A stretch of 64,000 nucleotides of DNA from Pseudaminobacter soli (ex Li et al. 2025) (GCF_003012705.1 NZ_PXYL01000019.1:28967-92966); one strand, 5' to 3'; counted from the stretch's first letter, positions 45,552-54,198 are shown. The notes: generated from the sequence alone by a model not told the origin. Numbers and translations: made by a program.

Positions 45552-46001
45552 ATGAGACGCTATCTCTCAACACTCGCATGCTCGGGGTTGCTGAGCTTTG
45601 GAGCGCTCTGCAGCGCACACGCTTTTTCGGGAAGCATTCAAAGCCCCGACACTGCCCCGGCGGTCGCCGCGACCAGCGGCCTGCAACTCATCCGCGACGG
45701 GGGCGGTATCCCGCACGGCGGGGGTGGCTTCCACGGTGGCGGTGGCTTCCATGGCGGGATGGGCGGCTTCCACGGCATGAACGGCTTCCATGGCGGTGGT
45801 CATTTCCGCGGCCGCGGCTTTGACGAGGATGGCGACGGCGCCTTCTTTGGGTTCGGCGTGTATCCGTATGCGTATCCCTATTGCGATCCGTATTACGGCC
45901 CCTGCTACTCTGGATATTATTCCGAGTATCCTGCGTATCCCGCGTATCCGGCCTATCCGCCTGCGTATCCTGCCTATCCAGGGTACTATCCGGGGTATTG
46001 A
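45552..46001 (+). CDS. Secreted Gly/His/Tyr-rich protein 1
   Basis: 149 residues from ATG 45552 (TTTGGAG). Signal MRRYLSTLACSGLLSFGALC (Sec). Then a linker, a Gly/His/Phe repeat (GGGGFHGGGGFHGGMGGFHG), an acidic patch DEDGDG, and a Tyr/Pro-rich tail (EYPAYPAYPAYPPAYPAYP). The His/Gly units could bind metal; the tail could be a cell-wall or matrix tether (inference). Paralog at 55600-56256. It leads a likely three-gene transcript with 46035 and 46243. Confidence 0.75.
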   Translation: MRRYLSTLACSGLLSFGALCSAHAFSGSIQSPDTAPAVAATSGLQLIRDGGGIPHGGGGFHGGGGFHGGMGGFHGMNGFHGGGHFRGRGFDEDGDGAFFGFGVYPYAYPYCDPYYGPCYSGYYSEYPAYPAYPAYPPAYPAYPGYYPGY

Positions 46002-46034
46002 GGTGCTGCAGGGGATACTTGCTGGAGAAAGCGC

Positions 46035-46226
46035 ATGGCTGGCCAACACAAGGTATTCACTCCCGAACATCTGAACATCGTACGGCGCGCTATCGAACGT
46101 GAACGCTGCCAGCGGAGGCTGCCACGGAAGGGAGCACAGACCGAACGCCTCGCCCGGAAAGCACTCGACCAGGCCGGCCACCCCATGGTTGAGCCCCTTG
46201 CTAGAGCCCTTGGACACGATGCCTGA
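46035..46226 (+). CDS. Cassette protein P1, copy 1
   Basis: 63 residues, MAGQHKVFTPEHLNIVRRAI, with TGGAGAA ribosome site. Core KVFTPEHLNIVRRAIERERCQR.. and LARKALDQAGHP. Related copies at 51664-51879 and 63421-63636 share KVFTPEN..IMRHAVQ and AERLASKALDLFKAGYIREA. Always followed by a P2 gene. Small, basic, helical; function unknown. This is the most diverged copy. Confidence 0.6.
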   Translation: MAGQHKVFTPEHLNIVRRAIERERCQRRLPRKGAQTERLARKALDQAGHPMVEPLARALGHDA

Positions 46227-46242
46227 GCCGTGAGGGCGAGCC

Positions 46243-46479
46243 ATGCGCAAATATCTCTCACTGCACCCTGAACAACAGCGCAGCTTTTCGCCGGAAGAAC
46301 TGGACATGCTCGATGCGCTGGTGACGCGCGTCGTCGATATACTCGGCATCATCGATGAAGGCGAAAGGACCGATGCCGCCGCAAGGATCTTGGCGCTCTA
46401 CACGCCCGGCGGCCGGACCTTCGAGGAAATCTTGGAAATCGCGGTCCGCCTCCACCAGCAAAGGTCGCCGCTCCGATAA
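46243..46479 (+). CDS. Cassette protein P2, copy 1
   Basis: 78 residues, MRKYLSLHPEQQRSFSPEEL, GTGAGGG-type ribosome site. Core: LDMLDALVTRVVDILGIIDEG, AARILALYTPGGRTFEEILE, IAVRLHQQ. Three more copies: 51893-52219, 62462-62776, 63171-63407. Helical, acidic. 16 bases after P1. Function unknown; the constant P1-P2 order suggests partner proteins. Confidence 0.65.
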   Translation: MRKYLSLHPEQQRSFSPEELDMLDALVTRVVDILGIIDEGERTDAAARILALYTPGGRTFEEILEIAVRLHQQRSPLR

Positions 46480-46548
46480 GTCCATGCCGACGCGCGGAAC
46501 ATGATGGAGAGCCAGCGCAGAAAACTCAAGAAGCGCCAGGATTAGGCC

Positions 46549-46573
46549 GGAACCACCGCGACAGCAGAGAGTT
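46549..46573 (+). promoter_or_regulatory. EcfG-type promoter of sRNA 1
   Basis: GGAAC-N16-AGTT, 70 bases after the P2 stop, with no protein gene downstream. Confidence 0.65.
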
Positions 46574-46581
46574 TGGTTGCT

Positions 46582-46662
46582 GCGCCTGTTTTCCCCTCTC
46601 CGCAGGCGCTCGTTACTGCTCGGAAGGTCCGCCGTTCTGCCTATGACGGCGGGCTTTCTCTC
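46582..46662 (+). ncRNA. Candidate EcfG-driven sRNA 1 (two hairpins)
   Basis: About 80 bases from the predicted start to a terminator. Hairpin 1: GCGCCTG (46582-46588) with CAGGCGC (46603-46609), loop TTTTCCCCTCTCCG, a C/U-rich anti-Shine-Dalgarno-like loop. Hairpin 2: CCGCCGT / ACGGCGG (46629-46652) followed by GCTTTCTCTC. No open frame. Confidence 0.55.
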
Positions 46663-46687
46663 ATGATCCGGGCGGGGTCTACCTTTG

Positions 46688-46860
46688 TCAGGTTTTCACC
46701 ACTAACGCTGTGCCCTGCCCGCCTCCGATGCACATGGCGATCAGGCCGTAGCCGCCACCAAGGCGTTGCAGTTCATAGAGGGCTTTCACGGTCAGGATCG
46801 CGCCGGTGGCACCGACTGGATGGCCGAGCGCGATCGCACCGCCGAAGTGCGCGGAGGGTA
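46688..46860 (-). pseudogene. Thiolase C-terminal fragment
   Basis: Minus frame: [18 protein letters not shown] and [17 protein letters not shown], the catalytic His and Cys blocks of acetyl-CoA acetyltransferases. The other ~330 residues are absent; the fragment breaks next to oriT-2. Confidence 0.75.
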
Positions 46861-46865
46861 GAACC

Positions 46866-47010
46866 AGGCAACACAACCGAATAAAAGGCCGCTAGGTGCG
46901 GCGTCGGTCGGTCGTGTTGTTTCAATAGGTTATGAGGCGATTCTGCGAGGTGCGGGAATTCCTAGCACCTCGCGGAACCGCCGATTTCTCATAAATTTCC
47001 GTCCCTTGGC
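46866..47010. other. Candidate origin of transfer (oriT-2)
   Basis: About 145 bases closely matching 26317-26477: AGGCAACAC, ATAAAAGGCCGC, TTGTTTCAATAGGTTATGAG and the inverted repeat GCGAGGTGC..GCACCTCGC around GGGAATTCC (perfect here). Direct orientation relative to oriT-1. Differences of roughly one base in ten show it comes from a related element, not a recent copy. Confidence 0.6.
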
Positions 47011-47013
47011 ACG

Positions 47014-47240
47014 ATGTACGGGGCATCGGCCATGAGCGGCGAGGACCATTTCCGCATCCGGCCCGGCCGCATCCGTTCCACCAGCGCACAGCGCGCCAGG
47101 CCCTTTATCGCGCAGGCGTTCGCCGCCGCGCAGAAGGCAGGCGCCCGTATCTCTCGCTCCGGCCGGGTCAGCTCCGGCAATCGCTCGGTCTGGGGCCGCG
47201 AGCGGACCGGCAACTTCAACGCTGGATTTTCAGAAGCAGA
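47014..47240 (+). pseudogene. Relaxase N-terminal fragment
   Basis: Reads GEDHFRIRPGRIRSTSAQRA and AFAAAQKAGARISRSGRVSS, matching the start of the DUF3363 relaxase at 26478. It diverges after ~60 residues, before the catalytic motifs. Confidence 0.75.
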
Positions 47241-47538
47241 CCTTCAGCCCCCGGCGCGTAGAACCGTCGAGCTCCGCATCTGTCACCGCGATGCTTCCAA
47301 CGCTGTTTCAGGCTGCTGGATCGAGCGTTCGATCTTCTCCGACGATGCAGCTATGCCCCAGGGCGGCAACCTAAGCCTACCTCCGCGCCTTCGGGATGAT
47401 CTATTCGGAGTTTGGTGATCTGGTCGACAAGAAAATGGGACGACGCCACTAGATTCCTGCTCTTCGCAGATTTACGCAGGTAGCGCAGGCTATAAGCGGC
47501 GATGACGCGCAAACAAGCGTCTTCGCCCCATCCGCACC

Positions 47539-48078
47539 TCACGAGGCGGGTTTTCTGTTTAGTACGTTGGCCATATCGAGGTGACGCTCCAAAGTTGGCA
47601 GGGTCTTTCTCGCCCACTCTTTGATGTCAACCTGGTCTCCTCCGTTGCCATACCGCTTGAAAAGGTCCACGGCGTCCGTGTTGGCTCTAACTTGGTTGGC
47701 ATGGTACTTCCTGGTGAAAGATTCTCCCTGCAATTTCTGCAATTTGTCTAGCATCTCCTGCTGCGCGGATGTCACTGCGGTCGGAAGCGTCACATTGATT
47801 TTGTGGCTTGCGATCAAAGCCTTCAGATCCGCGCTTGTTTTGGTGTGATCATTAATCATTTGCTGGGCGAAGGCCTTCGTCGCGTCATCGGAGCGTTCGA
47901 GCGCGAGCTTGCTGCTCGCAACCTCAAACATGTCGCCCGTCGCCGCTTCGGTCACAAAATCCTCGGTAGAGGGCGCAATTCCAAAGACGGAGTTGATGCC
48001 ACTTTTTTCCATGGTGGACTCGGCAGAAGCTGGCACGGCAACCAACATCGCCAACGTCGCTATCACAAACGTTCTCAT
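47539..48078 (-). CDS. DUF4142 secreted/periplasmic protein
   Basis: 179 residues. Sec signal MRTFVIATLAMLVAVPASAE (~1-20). DUF4142 domain ~30-175: DFVTEAATGDMFEVASSKLA, AKAFAQQMINDH (in the form TKAFAQQM), YHANQVRANTDAVDLFKRYG. Ferritin-like helical fold is expected for this family; function unknown, often stress induced. EcfG-type promoter 26 bases upstream. A broken paralog lies at 6339-6690. Confidence 0.87.
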   Translation of the reverse strand: MRTFVIATLAMLVAVPASAESTMEKSGINSVFGIAPSTEDFVTEAATGDMFEVASSKLALERSDDATKAFAQQMINDHTKTSADLKALIASHKINVTLPTAVTSAQQEMLDKLQKLQGESFTRKYHANQVRANTDAVDLFKRYGNGGDQVDIKEWARKTLPTLERHLDMANVLNRKPAS

Positions 48079-48103
48079 GGCTGCTCTCCAGTGAATTGCG
48101 GTG

Positions 48104-48128
48104 AACGGGAGAAGCCGTTCATTGTTCC
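48104..48128 (-). promoter_or_regulatory. EcfG-type promoter of DUF4142
   Basis: Minus strand exact GGAAC-N16-CGTT. The surrounding DNA is copied at 58867-58930. Confidence 0.7.
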
Positions 48129-48215
48129 CTGTTCACCGGTCAGACCGACAGGCAGCCGGGCCGTTGACGTCAAAGCGCCCAAGCGCAAGCAGCGCGGCCC
48201 GATGCCGGTGCGGAC

Positions 48216-48437
48216 TCAGAATGATCCTTCGAGGAGAATAATCGCACCAATTAGGATGAGCAGCACGCCAATCCAGTTTTGAGCGCGGCCTCGGAAACGT
48301 AGTTTGCGGCGAGGAGGCTCTAACGTCTGGTCCGCTACAGGATCGGTGTGACTTTTGCTTGGTCGTCTTCGGTTGATCATCGACCATACAAGCATCACAA
48401 CGCCGCAAAGGACCAATAAGGCGCCGAACCAAATCAC
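48216..48437 (-). CDS. Two-helix small membrane protein
   Basis: About 73 residues from GTG 48437 (GGAGAG upstream). Helix 1 VIWFGALLVLCGVVMLVW, a basic hydrophilic loop with PPRRKLRFRGRAQ, helix 2 NWIGVLLILIGAIILLE. A hairpin in the inner membrane. No family recognised. Fragments of related copies lie near 5200 and 58970. Confidence 0.6.
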   Translation of the reverse strand: MIWFGALLVLCGVVMLVWSMINRRRPSKSHTDPVADQTLEPPRRKLRFRGRAQNWIGVLLILIGAIILLEGSF

Positions 48438-48510
48438 AGTTGCTCTCCACAACGGGGTCCAAGCACGCCCGCAGCTATCGGGTCAACGCGGAAGGCACAG
48501 ATTAGTTTCG

Positions 48511-48780
48511 TCAATCGTCTATCGCCGTATCACCATTGGGGTTAGGCGCGGGCGTCTCTGCCGTGTCGCGAGTTGGATGGTCGGGGTCACCTCGCTTGGT
48601 CATTCCGAACTCTTTCGCGATGCATGCCTCCTCCGCAACATCTTTTGCCATCTTGAAAGCTTCGTCGGCATCCAGAACGACTGAGAATCTGTTGCCATCA
48701 ACGCGTTCGAACGTGATGGTCACGACGGCCTGGTCGGTCGAATGATCGGTGCTGATGTAGCGGACTGGTGTGATCTCCAT
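48511..48780 (-). CDS. Small soluble protein, 89 residues
   Basis: ATG 48780 with GGAGG eight bases upstream. MEITPVRYISTDHSTDQAVV then ITFERVDGNRFSVVLDADEA: reads as a small beta sheet followed by a helix (FKMAKDVAEEACIAKEF); acidic tail. No family recognised. Confidence 0.55.
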   Translation of the reverse strand: MEITPVRYISTDHSTDQAVVTITFERVDGNRFSVVLDADEAFKMAKDVAEEACIAKEFGMTKRGDPDHPTRDTAETPAPNPNGDTAIDD

Positions 48781-48817
48781 GACAGTTTCCTCCAGTGGCT
48801 CCAGCAATTGAACGCAA

Positions 48818-49075
48818 GAGACCGCATTTTCGCTCCACCGAGGCCGCGCAGTACCGCAAGCTCTACCGTGACCTGCGCTGGTGTTGACCGCACGGCATCC
48901 GGCAGCAGGCGCTACTACACCTGCCGACGCTGCCGCTGCCTACTGGTCGCCGGCAACCGTTATCATCCCCGTTCAACTACACGCTGATCCAGAAGGAGGA
49001 AGCGCGCGGTTATACGATCGTCTCTGATGTCGATGGCAGGCCTGTCGACCCTCATCACCCATGGAACCGAACATG
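48818..49075 (+). pseudogene. HNH endonuclease remnant 1
   Basis: Disjoint frames read STEAAQYRKLYRDLRW, YYTCRRCRCLLVAGNRYHP and EARGYTIVSDVDGRPVDP..HPWNR, the order of a phage-type HNH nuclease, with frameshifts and the His motif lost. Remnant 2 lies at 58975-59165. Confidence 0.6.
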
Positions 49076-49174
49076 AAGGCTATCCGGCTTCACCCGGCTT
49101 TGACCAAGCGGCGTCGAGCAATGCGGTCGATGGTGATAGTATCCGCCTCCCAGCACAAGTTCCGGGAGGAAACG

Positions 49175-49516
49175 ATGCGTGCTTTCAATGTCGCCTTCGC
49201 GCTACTGATCATCATAGGGGCTGCAAACGCCGCCAACAACAAGCTGAAGTTCTGGAACCTGACCGCAAACACCGTCACGGAACTTTACTTGGCCCCCGCT
49301 GAGACCCAGAACTGGGGAGAGAACCAGACGAAGAACGATCCAGATGGTTCGGTTGATCATGATGAGCGGTTGACCGTACGGAATACGCCTCCTGGCCTCT
49401 ATGATGCCAAGCTCACGGATAAAGCCGGCCGCACGTGCACCGTGAAGAACATAGAGGTCAAAGATAAGGGCGTGTTCTCGATCGAGGAGAAGCAACTCAC
49501 GGACTGCACGAAGTGA
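49175..49516 (+). CDS. Secreted small beta-rich protein
   Basis: 113 residues from ATG 49175 (GGGAGG). Sec signal MRAFNVAFALLIIIGAANA. Mature part: KLKFWNLTANTVTELYLAPA, DERLTVRNTPPGLYDAKL, TCTVKNIEV.., two Cys that could pair (positions ~87 and ~111). Looks like an all-beta domain similar to Tat/Sec-exported proteins of unknown role in rhizobia. Confidence 0.7.
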   Translation: MRAFNVAFALLIIIGAANAANNKLKFWNLTANTVTELYLAPAETQNWGENQTKNDPDGSVDHDERLTVRNTPPGLYDAKLTDKAGRTCTVKNIEVKDKGVFSIEEKQLTDCTK

Positions 49517-49633
49517 CGTGGTGAACACGGTCCCACAGGACTCACGGCTAGCCGGTCGATCCGAAACCCATGGAATAGATGAGAAGCATGACCCGCAGCG
49601 CAGGCGAAATCACAGTCGACGGGTAACGAGCTG

Positions 49634-49837
49634 ATGTCGAGCATCCGCATAGGTGTGCGTATACCTCGCATGTTCGGGCTGCGTGTGTGGATTGCCACCC
49701 GCCTGTTCGAGCTTGCCGGATTGGTGATCGGTTGGAGCGTCGTGGTGAAAGTCGGAGGCGCTGGCAAAGATGTGTCCGAGGACGAGGTTCGGCGGATGTT
49801 CGCGGATGCGAAGGCCAAGCGCAACAATGTTGCGTGA
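49634..49837 (+). CDS. Possible small single-pass membrane protein
   Basis: 67 residues, MSSIRIGVRIPRMFGLRVWI; one membrane helix (~18-40) and an acidic/basic tail (DVSEDEVRRMFADAKAKRNN). Ribosome site weak. Confidence 0.4.
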   Translation: MSSIRIGVRIPRMFGLRVWIATRLFELAGLVIGWSVVVKVGGAGKDVSEDEVRRMFADAKAKRNNVA

Positions 49838-49858
49838 AACACCCCGCACGCCAAGCTC

Positions 49859-50053
49859 ATGGCGTTCCAGAATCACCATGACAGCAAGAAGCGCTGGTCA
49901 AACTTCATGATCAGGGCCATGTCGGCCCTCATCCTATTCCAGATGATTCTGCTCGGCATGGTAGGTTTTGGCTTGTGGGATTTTACAGCCTATAACTGGC
50001 TGCTGCCGATCTCGTTGATCAATCCCGATGGCGCCGCCAGCCCGCCATCGTGA
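49859..50053 (+). CDS. Possible small membrane protein
   Basis: 64 residues; basic N-terminus then hydrophobic MSALILFQMILLGMVGFGLW. Ribosome site weak. 21 bases after the previous small gene. Confidence 0.4.
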   Translation: MAFQNHHDSKKRWSNFMIRAMSALILFQMILLGMVGFGLWDFTAYNWLLPISLINPDGAASPPS

Positions 50054-50212
50054 AACAGCCGGGAAACTCCACCTTCCGGCGGTCCAAGGAATGGTATCGG
50101 ATCAAAAGCACTGTTCGGGAGTTTCAAGGAATAGTCCGCCGAACGAGATCAACGCACGCACCTACATCGTGCCGAAATCGTAATTCCGAAATCGCTCAAC
50201 CTGATCGATTTA

Positions 50213-50247
50213 GCCCGTAGTCTCACCCGAGGCGGCGGGCTTTCCTT
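50213..50247 (+). terminator. GCCCGCC-family terminator
   Basis: GCCCG..CGGGC arms with inner CTC/GAG pairing, then TTTCCTTTG. Same hairpin as in sRNA 4 at 62994-63033 (opposite strand). What it terminates is not clear. Confidence 0.5.
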
Positions 50248-50284
50248 TGCGTTTCAGGATGCGTCCCGGGCTTCGGTCCATCGT

Positions 50285-50611
50285 CTATTCGCCCAGCTCG
50301 ATCTTCCTCTTTTCCTCAAGCAGGATCCGCGCTGCCCTTATGACCGCAGTTGCCTGAAGGATCGTCTCCGAAAATTCGCTGTCCGAGAATTCATCGACAA
50401 AACCTGCCCCTTCGATCAGAAAATTGACAACCTCTTCCGGGATTCCGCTGTCGTTTGCCGGTATCTTGGAATAATTGATCTCGTCGCGGTAGTCATGGAT
50501 TACCGCCGTGGCACGCTGCAATAGACGAGCTCGCTCCGCCATGGTGAGTTTGGGTACTTCGTTGGCGGCTTGCAAAAGTTCCAAGATGAAGGCGGCCGTG
50601 CAATCGCTCAT
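50285..50611 (-). CDS. Family A copy 3, 108 residues
   Basis: MSDCTAAFILELLQAANEVP at the start, EEVVNFLIEGAGFVDEFSDSE in the middle, RILLEEKRKIELGE at the end. Same length as copy 1 (33349-33675) but about a quarter of residues changed, mostly conservatively, so it is under selection as a protein. The shared leader lies upstream. Confidence 0.7.
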   Translation of the reverse strand: MSDCTAAFILELLQAANEVPKLTMAERARLLQRATAVIHDYRDEINYSKIPANDSGIPEEVVNFLIEGAGFVDEFSDSEFSETILQATAVIRAARILLEEKRKIELGE

Positions 50612-50659
50612 AACTCGATCTAAGCCGCCGATCAGGATGCCTGCAACCGCAAATATCGC

Positions 50660-50905
50660 CCATCGCCTCCTCTGCGCGTCCCATTACAAAGGGAGAGCAG
50701 ATCAGAACGCGACGCGCGGACGGAAATGCGCAATCCGGAGATGGCAGCAGCGCATTTCGGCGGTAGTCTGTTACACTTCTTGCTGACCCCAATCGGGTTT
50801 TCCCCGGCCTGAGCTGCAATTGGTTCTGGGATAATTTGATGACGCTAACGGTAGCCAATCTTCGCCCATATAGCCCGTCTCGTCCGCCGCGAGGCGCGGC
50901 TATTC
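50660..50905. repeat. Conserved leader region, copy 2
   Basis: Pairs with 43110-43350. The non-coding identity between the two is visibly higher than that of the adjacent coding parts. Confidence 0.6.
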
Positions 50906-50964
50906 GCTTTTGGCGTGACAGAATATTGGACAAACGCTAGATTTTGTAATGCTACATCATTTTC

Positions 50965-51357
50965 TTACGCCCAATTGCCTGCCTCGGTTCGCCGAGGCGG
51001 GCAATTTTGTTGAAGCGATATACAAGCGAGGCTCGGTGAACGCTCCTCCCTGAGAACCACCGAGCCTCTGGCCGCTCCCAGCTTCCTCGCCGAACCGGGA
51101 ACGGTGTACTTACTTTTCACGTGCGCGCCACTGCTTCTGCCCCGACCATCGCCTGGTATGATCCGCCACCCTGTGCGCAGCTTGGCATAGCAATCGAGCG
51201 CCTCTGCCAAAGTGGACTCGTCCGTTACGCCCTCTTGATATTTGCGCATCAGGAAGCGCGCCGCCTCGTCGGTGCGGATTGACAGGCGCGCGCCAGCGAG
51301 AACGCGTTTGATCTTTTCAAGGTCGGACGCGGACAGATACTGAGCGTTCGTAAACAC
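50965..51357 (-). CDS. Family B copy 2
   Basis: GTG start at 51357 with TGGGAGGAAAGG. Core TNAQYLSASDLEKIKRVLAG, ARLSIRTDEAARFLMRKYQE. The reading frame continues ~50 residues past the shared core into a terminator hairpin (51000-50980), so the real protein end may have been lost by frameshift; residues after ~80 are probably not meaningful. Confidence 0.6.
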   Translation of the reverse strand: MFTNAQYLSASDLEKIKRVLAGARLSIRTDEAARFLMRKYQEGVTDESTLAEALDCYAKLRTGWRIIPGDGRGRSSGAHVKSKYTVPGSARKLGAARGSVVLREERSPSLACISLQQNCPPRRTEAGNWA

Positions 51358-51464
51358 ACCTTTCCTCCCAGGTAGTTGCCCCGACGACGACGCCCCACAA
51401 CCCAAGATGCGGCGGCAACCGCTCACGTCCAGTCCTGGACCGGTTCAATTTTTGCCCTGTTTCT

Positions 51465-51489
51465 GGAACCACATCGCGACTTGATCGTT
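51465..51489 (+). promoter_or_regulatory. EcfG-type promoter of cassette copy 2
   Basis: Exact GGAAC-N16-CGTT, 175 bases before P1 copy 2, with a terminator-like hairpin in between. Confidence 0.7.
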
Positions 51490-51497
51490 TCAAGGCG

Positions 51498-51550
51498 GTC
51501 AATGGCACTCTCGCCCGCCGGGTCCCAAGTCCACCGGCGGGTTTCTTTTG
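51498..51550 (+). ncRNA. Candidate short EcfG-driven RNA or attenuator
   Basis: Hairpin CCCGCCGG (51514-51521) / CCGGCGGG (51534-51541) followed by TTTCTTTT. A transcript from the promoter would stop after ~50 bases unless it reads through to P1-P2. Confidence 0.5.
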
Positions 51551-51663
51551 TTCAGCGATCTTGCGCTTTTCCGTGGGGCCAAAACGTGTTTTGCCATTGA
51601 TCCAAAAGAGCGTAGCATCCCCATATCGCTGGCTTCGGGTGCCTGCGATTGGAAGAGATCACC

Positions 51664-51879
51664 ATGCTTTCGCCAGCTGTGATCATAAATCGAACTAAGG
51701 TTTTCACCCCAGAAAATGTGACGATCATGCGGCACGCGGTTCAGAGCGTCCGCTCCGAACGCCGGCTGCCTCCTCGCGGAGTTGAGGCGGAACGCCTTGC
51801 CTCCAAAGCGCTCGACCTCTTCAAGGCCGGCTACATCCGGGAAGCCGCGCTGACCAGAGCGCTCAGAGAAGACACCTGA
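51664..51879 (+). CDS. Cassette protein P1, copy 2
   Basis: 71 residues from ATG 51664 (GGAAGAG). MLSPAVIINRTKVFTPENVT, then IMRHAVQSVRSERRLPPRG, AERLASKALDLFKAGYIREA and the end LTRALRED. Very close to copy 3 (63421-63636). 13 bases before P2, the same spacing as in copy 3. Confidence 0.7.
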   Translation: MLSPAVIINRTKVFTPENVTIMRHAVQSVRSERRLPPRGVEAERLASKALDLFKAGYIREAALTRALREDT

Positions 51880-51892
51880 GTGGGAGGGTGAG

Positions 51893-52219
51893 ATGCGCAA
51901 ATTCCTCGCACTCCACCCCGAAAACTTAGCTGCCTTTTCTGCCAACGAATTGGACGTGCTTGACGCATTGATGCAGCGCGCCGTTGACGAGCTGCAGATC
52001 GTCGATCTGGCGGATCAGAATGAGTTCGCGGCAAGGATCTTATCGCTTTTCACGGTCGGCGGTCGAAGCTTTGAAGATATCCTGGAAATTGCGATCCGGC
52101 TTCATAGGAATGATGAACAGGGCCGACACGAGGAAGCCCGCCAACACTCACAGGCCGACAAGCTCGACGAACTGGTCCAGCGCGCCATGAGCGGCAATGG
52201 CGCGTTTTGGTCCAGCTAG
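51893..52219 (+). CDS. Cassette protein P2, copy 2
   Basis: 108 residues; ATG after GTGGGAGGGTGAG, identical in type to copy 4. MRKFLALHPENLAAFSANEL, LDALMQRAVDELQIVDLADQ, ILSLFTVGGRSFEDILEIAI; the C-terminal 30 residues (EEARQHSQADKLDELVQRAM) are an extra helical extension not seen in copies 1 and 4. Confidence 0.7.
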   Translation: MRKFLALHPENLAAFSANELDVLDALMQRAVDELQIVDLADQNEFAARILSLFTVGGRSFEDILEIAIRLHRNDEQGRHEEARQHSQADKLDELVQRAMSGNGAFWSS

Positions 52220-52250
52220 CTTATGCGGACGTCCTCGCTGGATGCCGAAG

Positions 52251-52281
52251 CGCCCGTCGTCCTCTCCGGTGGCGACGGGCG
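52251..52281 (+). terminator. Stem-loop after P2 copy 2
   Basis: CGCCCGTCG / CGACGGGCG with C/U-rich loop TCCTCTCCGGTGG. The flanks match candidate sRNA 3 at 62340-62425 (opposite strand), but no EcfG-type site precedes it here. Confidence 0.5.
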
Positions 52282-52573
52282 TTGCGTCAAAGGAGTGGCC
52301 GGCGCGACAAGTGCCCCATGCACGCCGGCCAGGCGGCAGACAGCCAGCCTATGGATATGACTGCGTTGTAGACATACGTGACTAGAGCCGGGGGGGCAAC
52401 CTCTGGCGGCCGATTGGATTTCGGCTTCTTGCCCGTCGGCGGAACACGGCCGGGGCGTTGTTGCGAGGGCGCAAAACCGGGTTGTCGTCAGCGATGGCGG
52501 CGGGCATTTTTTTCGTTTCAGGCTGGCGATGGTAAGTCTGGCCCTGTGCCGCCAACCGGGCTAAACCGGCCGC

Positions 52574-52777
52574 ATGACTACCGAAGTGACTTATGATTCC
52601 ACCGCCAGGGCGTTCACCATGACGAAGGGCAGTTGGACGAATACTTACCCGATCTCAGACATACAGAAATGGATCGAATTCTACCGACGCCAGCAGGAAC
52701 GCTTTCCCGCGTACGCCGCCATCTACGATGAAGACGTAAGGGCGCTTGAGAAGCTCGCCGATAGTATTTCAAGTTGA
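52574..52777 (+). CDS. Small protein, 67 residues
   Basis: MTTEVTYDSTARAFTMTKGS, then NTYPISDIQKWIEFYRRQQE; ends in a helix. No good ribosome site, but the composition is protein-like. No family recognised. Confidence 0.45.
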   Translation: MTTEVTYDSTARAFTMTKGSWTNTYPISDIQKWIEFYRRQQERFPAYAAIYDEDVRALEKLADSISS

Positions 52778-53300
52778 CGATTTTGCCTTGGACTTCTCGC
52801 CCTTCGGCGGCGCGAGACCTTCCGCCTCCAGACTCTTGCGCAGGATGCCGGCGAGGTCTTTGACGTTCTCTTTCGGCTGTTTGCGACGGTTTGGCGGCGC
52901 CCCGGTGCGTTTTGACTCGATCAGTTGGCGCAGCGCCTCCTCGTAATGATCCTCGAACTTAGACGGGTCGAAATGCGATGATCATCGAGGCGATCTCAGT
53001 CATTTCCGGGTCCTTGGGAGTGCTCATCTCGTCGAATGCCTTCTTTTCCGGCAACGACCTCCTTGGCGCTGTTCAGCAGCGTCATCACCATGCCCTTGCC
53101 AAGCGGCTCGATGAGCACGTGCCGCTCGCGCTACCATAGCACCACCGTCGCAAGCGCGGCCGTCTTGGTCTTTCTCATGGCCTCGCGAACGAGCGCGAAA
53201 GGGTCCGTCGCCGGGTTATCTGCCGGCACGAGGTAGTAAGGCCTGTCGCGATAGACCGCTTCGACCTCGGACACGTCGACAAAATTCTCGGATCTGTCCT
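52776..53300 (-). pseudogene. Ku gene remnant
   Basis: First minus frame: ENFVDVSEVEAVYRDRPYYL, ATDPFALVREAMRKTKTAAL, ATVVLW then stop; other frames continue with RHVLIEPLGKGMVMTLLN and the C-terminus. Clearly a copy of the Ku gene at 61389-62216, with its first ~90 residues replaced and several frameshifts. Confidence 0.8.
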
Positions 53301-53709
53301 CACCGGCATTGTCCCACAGCGACTTGTCGCCGGACCAGAGCTTTCGTATGCGCCCAAATCTGCGCCACGCCTTGGTTTCCTCCCGCAAGGCGCCATTTCC
53401 GCCGATCCCGCGGTGATCTCCAGGCTTGGCGTGTCGCCCTCCAGCAGCATACGATGTCAATTGTCACCAGTTCCGAAAGCACCTTCCAGGAAGCTGTGAT
53501 CGTCGCGCTGGCGGGAATGGGCCAGCCGATGCTGGCCGCTCGATGGCGGGAGCGGCCGGCATCGTGCTCGGCGTGCTCTGGCACGAGTCGCGGGGTAGCA
53601 CGCCACGGCGGCGACTGTCCGTCGGAACCGCGAAGCCATTCTGTTGTGCTGACCTCTTGTCATTAGGATCGACGAGATCAGCCACACGAGTGTTCTCCGG
53701 CCGGCTTAT
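53301..53709. other. Gene-free stretch
   Basis: No family recognised in any frame; joins the broken Ku gene. Confidence 0.4.
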
Positions 53710-54054
53710 CTAGTCCTTACACTTGTTTTGGTCTGCCTGTGCCGCTGCCGTTTTACCGTGCTTTTGCTGAGCCTCGACATCCTGTTGTGATGTCGCTAGG
53801 TCCTTGTTTCCGCCGCCTTGCTCGGTAGCAAGCGGCATCGTGTCTCCGCCCTCCTGCGGCTGTTTGTTGGCCTGCTGATCGTTCTTGTTCTTCTCCAGGG
53901 GTGCGTGAGTTCCGTCCTTGGAAATGCCGGTGCGTGGCTTACCGCTAGAATCGGTGCTGGACGTTGTAGTCTTGTCTGGGCAAGCGGCTAGCGTCGGCCA
54001 GGTGGTCAAGGCAGTGAGGGAGCAGGCGGCGAGAATTGCGATTGTCGACTTCAT
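53710..54054 (-). CDS. Secreted hydrophilic protein
   Basis: 114 residues. Sec signal MKSTIAILAACSLTALTTWP; then a Gln/Lys/Asp/Thr-rich, probably disordered part (EKNKNDQQANKQPQEGGDT) with a Cys near each end (CPDK.., NKCKD). GAGAGA ribosome site. A weaker EcfG-type promoter lies 120 bases upstream. Such proteins are seen among stress-induced periplasmic proteins; role unknown. Confidence 0.65.
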   Translation of the reverse strand: MKSTIAILAACSLTALTTWPTLAACPDKTTTSSTDSSGKPRTGISKDGTHAPLEKNKNDQQANKQPQEGGDTMPLATEQGGGNKDLATSQQDVEAQQKHGKTAAAQADQNKCKD

Positions 54055-54173
54055 TTCTCTCGTCCGGTGTTGGTTGAGCCTGGGTGCCCGGCGGCTCGAA
54101 AGACGGCGAGCACCGGCTCCAGTGCGTCTTCAGGCATCGCACCGGAGCCACGGCACAACAGGAACACAAACCA

Positions 54174-54198
54174 AACCTGCCCAAGCCGTTGATGTTCC
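54174..54198 (-). promoter_or_regulatory. EcfG-type promoter, variant
   Basis: Minus strand GGAAC-N16-GGTT, 120 bases before the gene at 54054. Confidence 0.45.

Noticed and set aside
53301..53709. Possible ligase or transposase piece next to the Ku remnant
   Set aside because: No frame gave a motif I could name with confidence.
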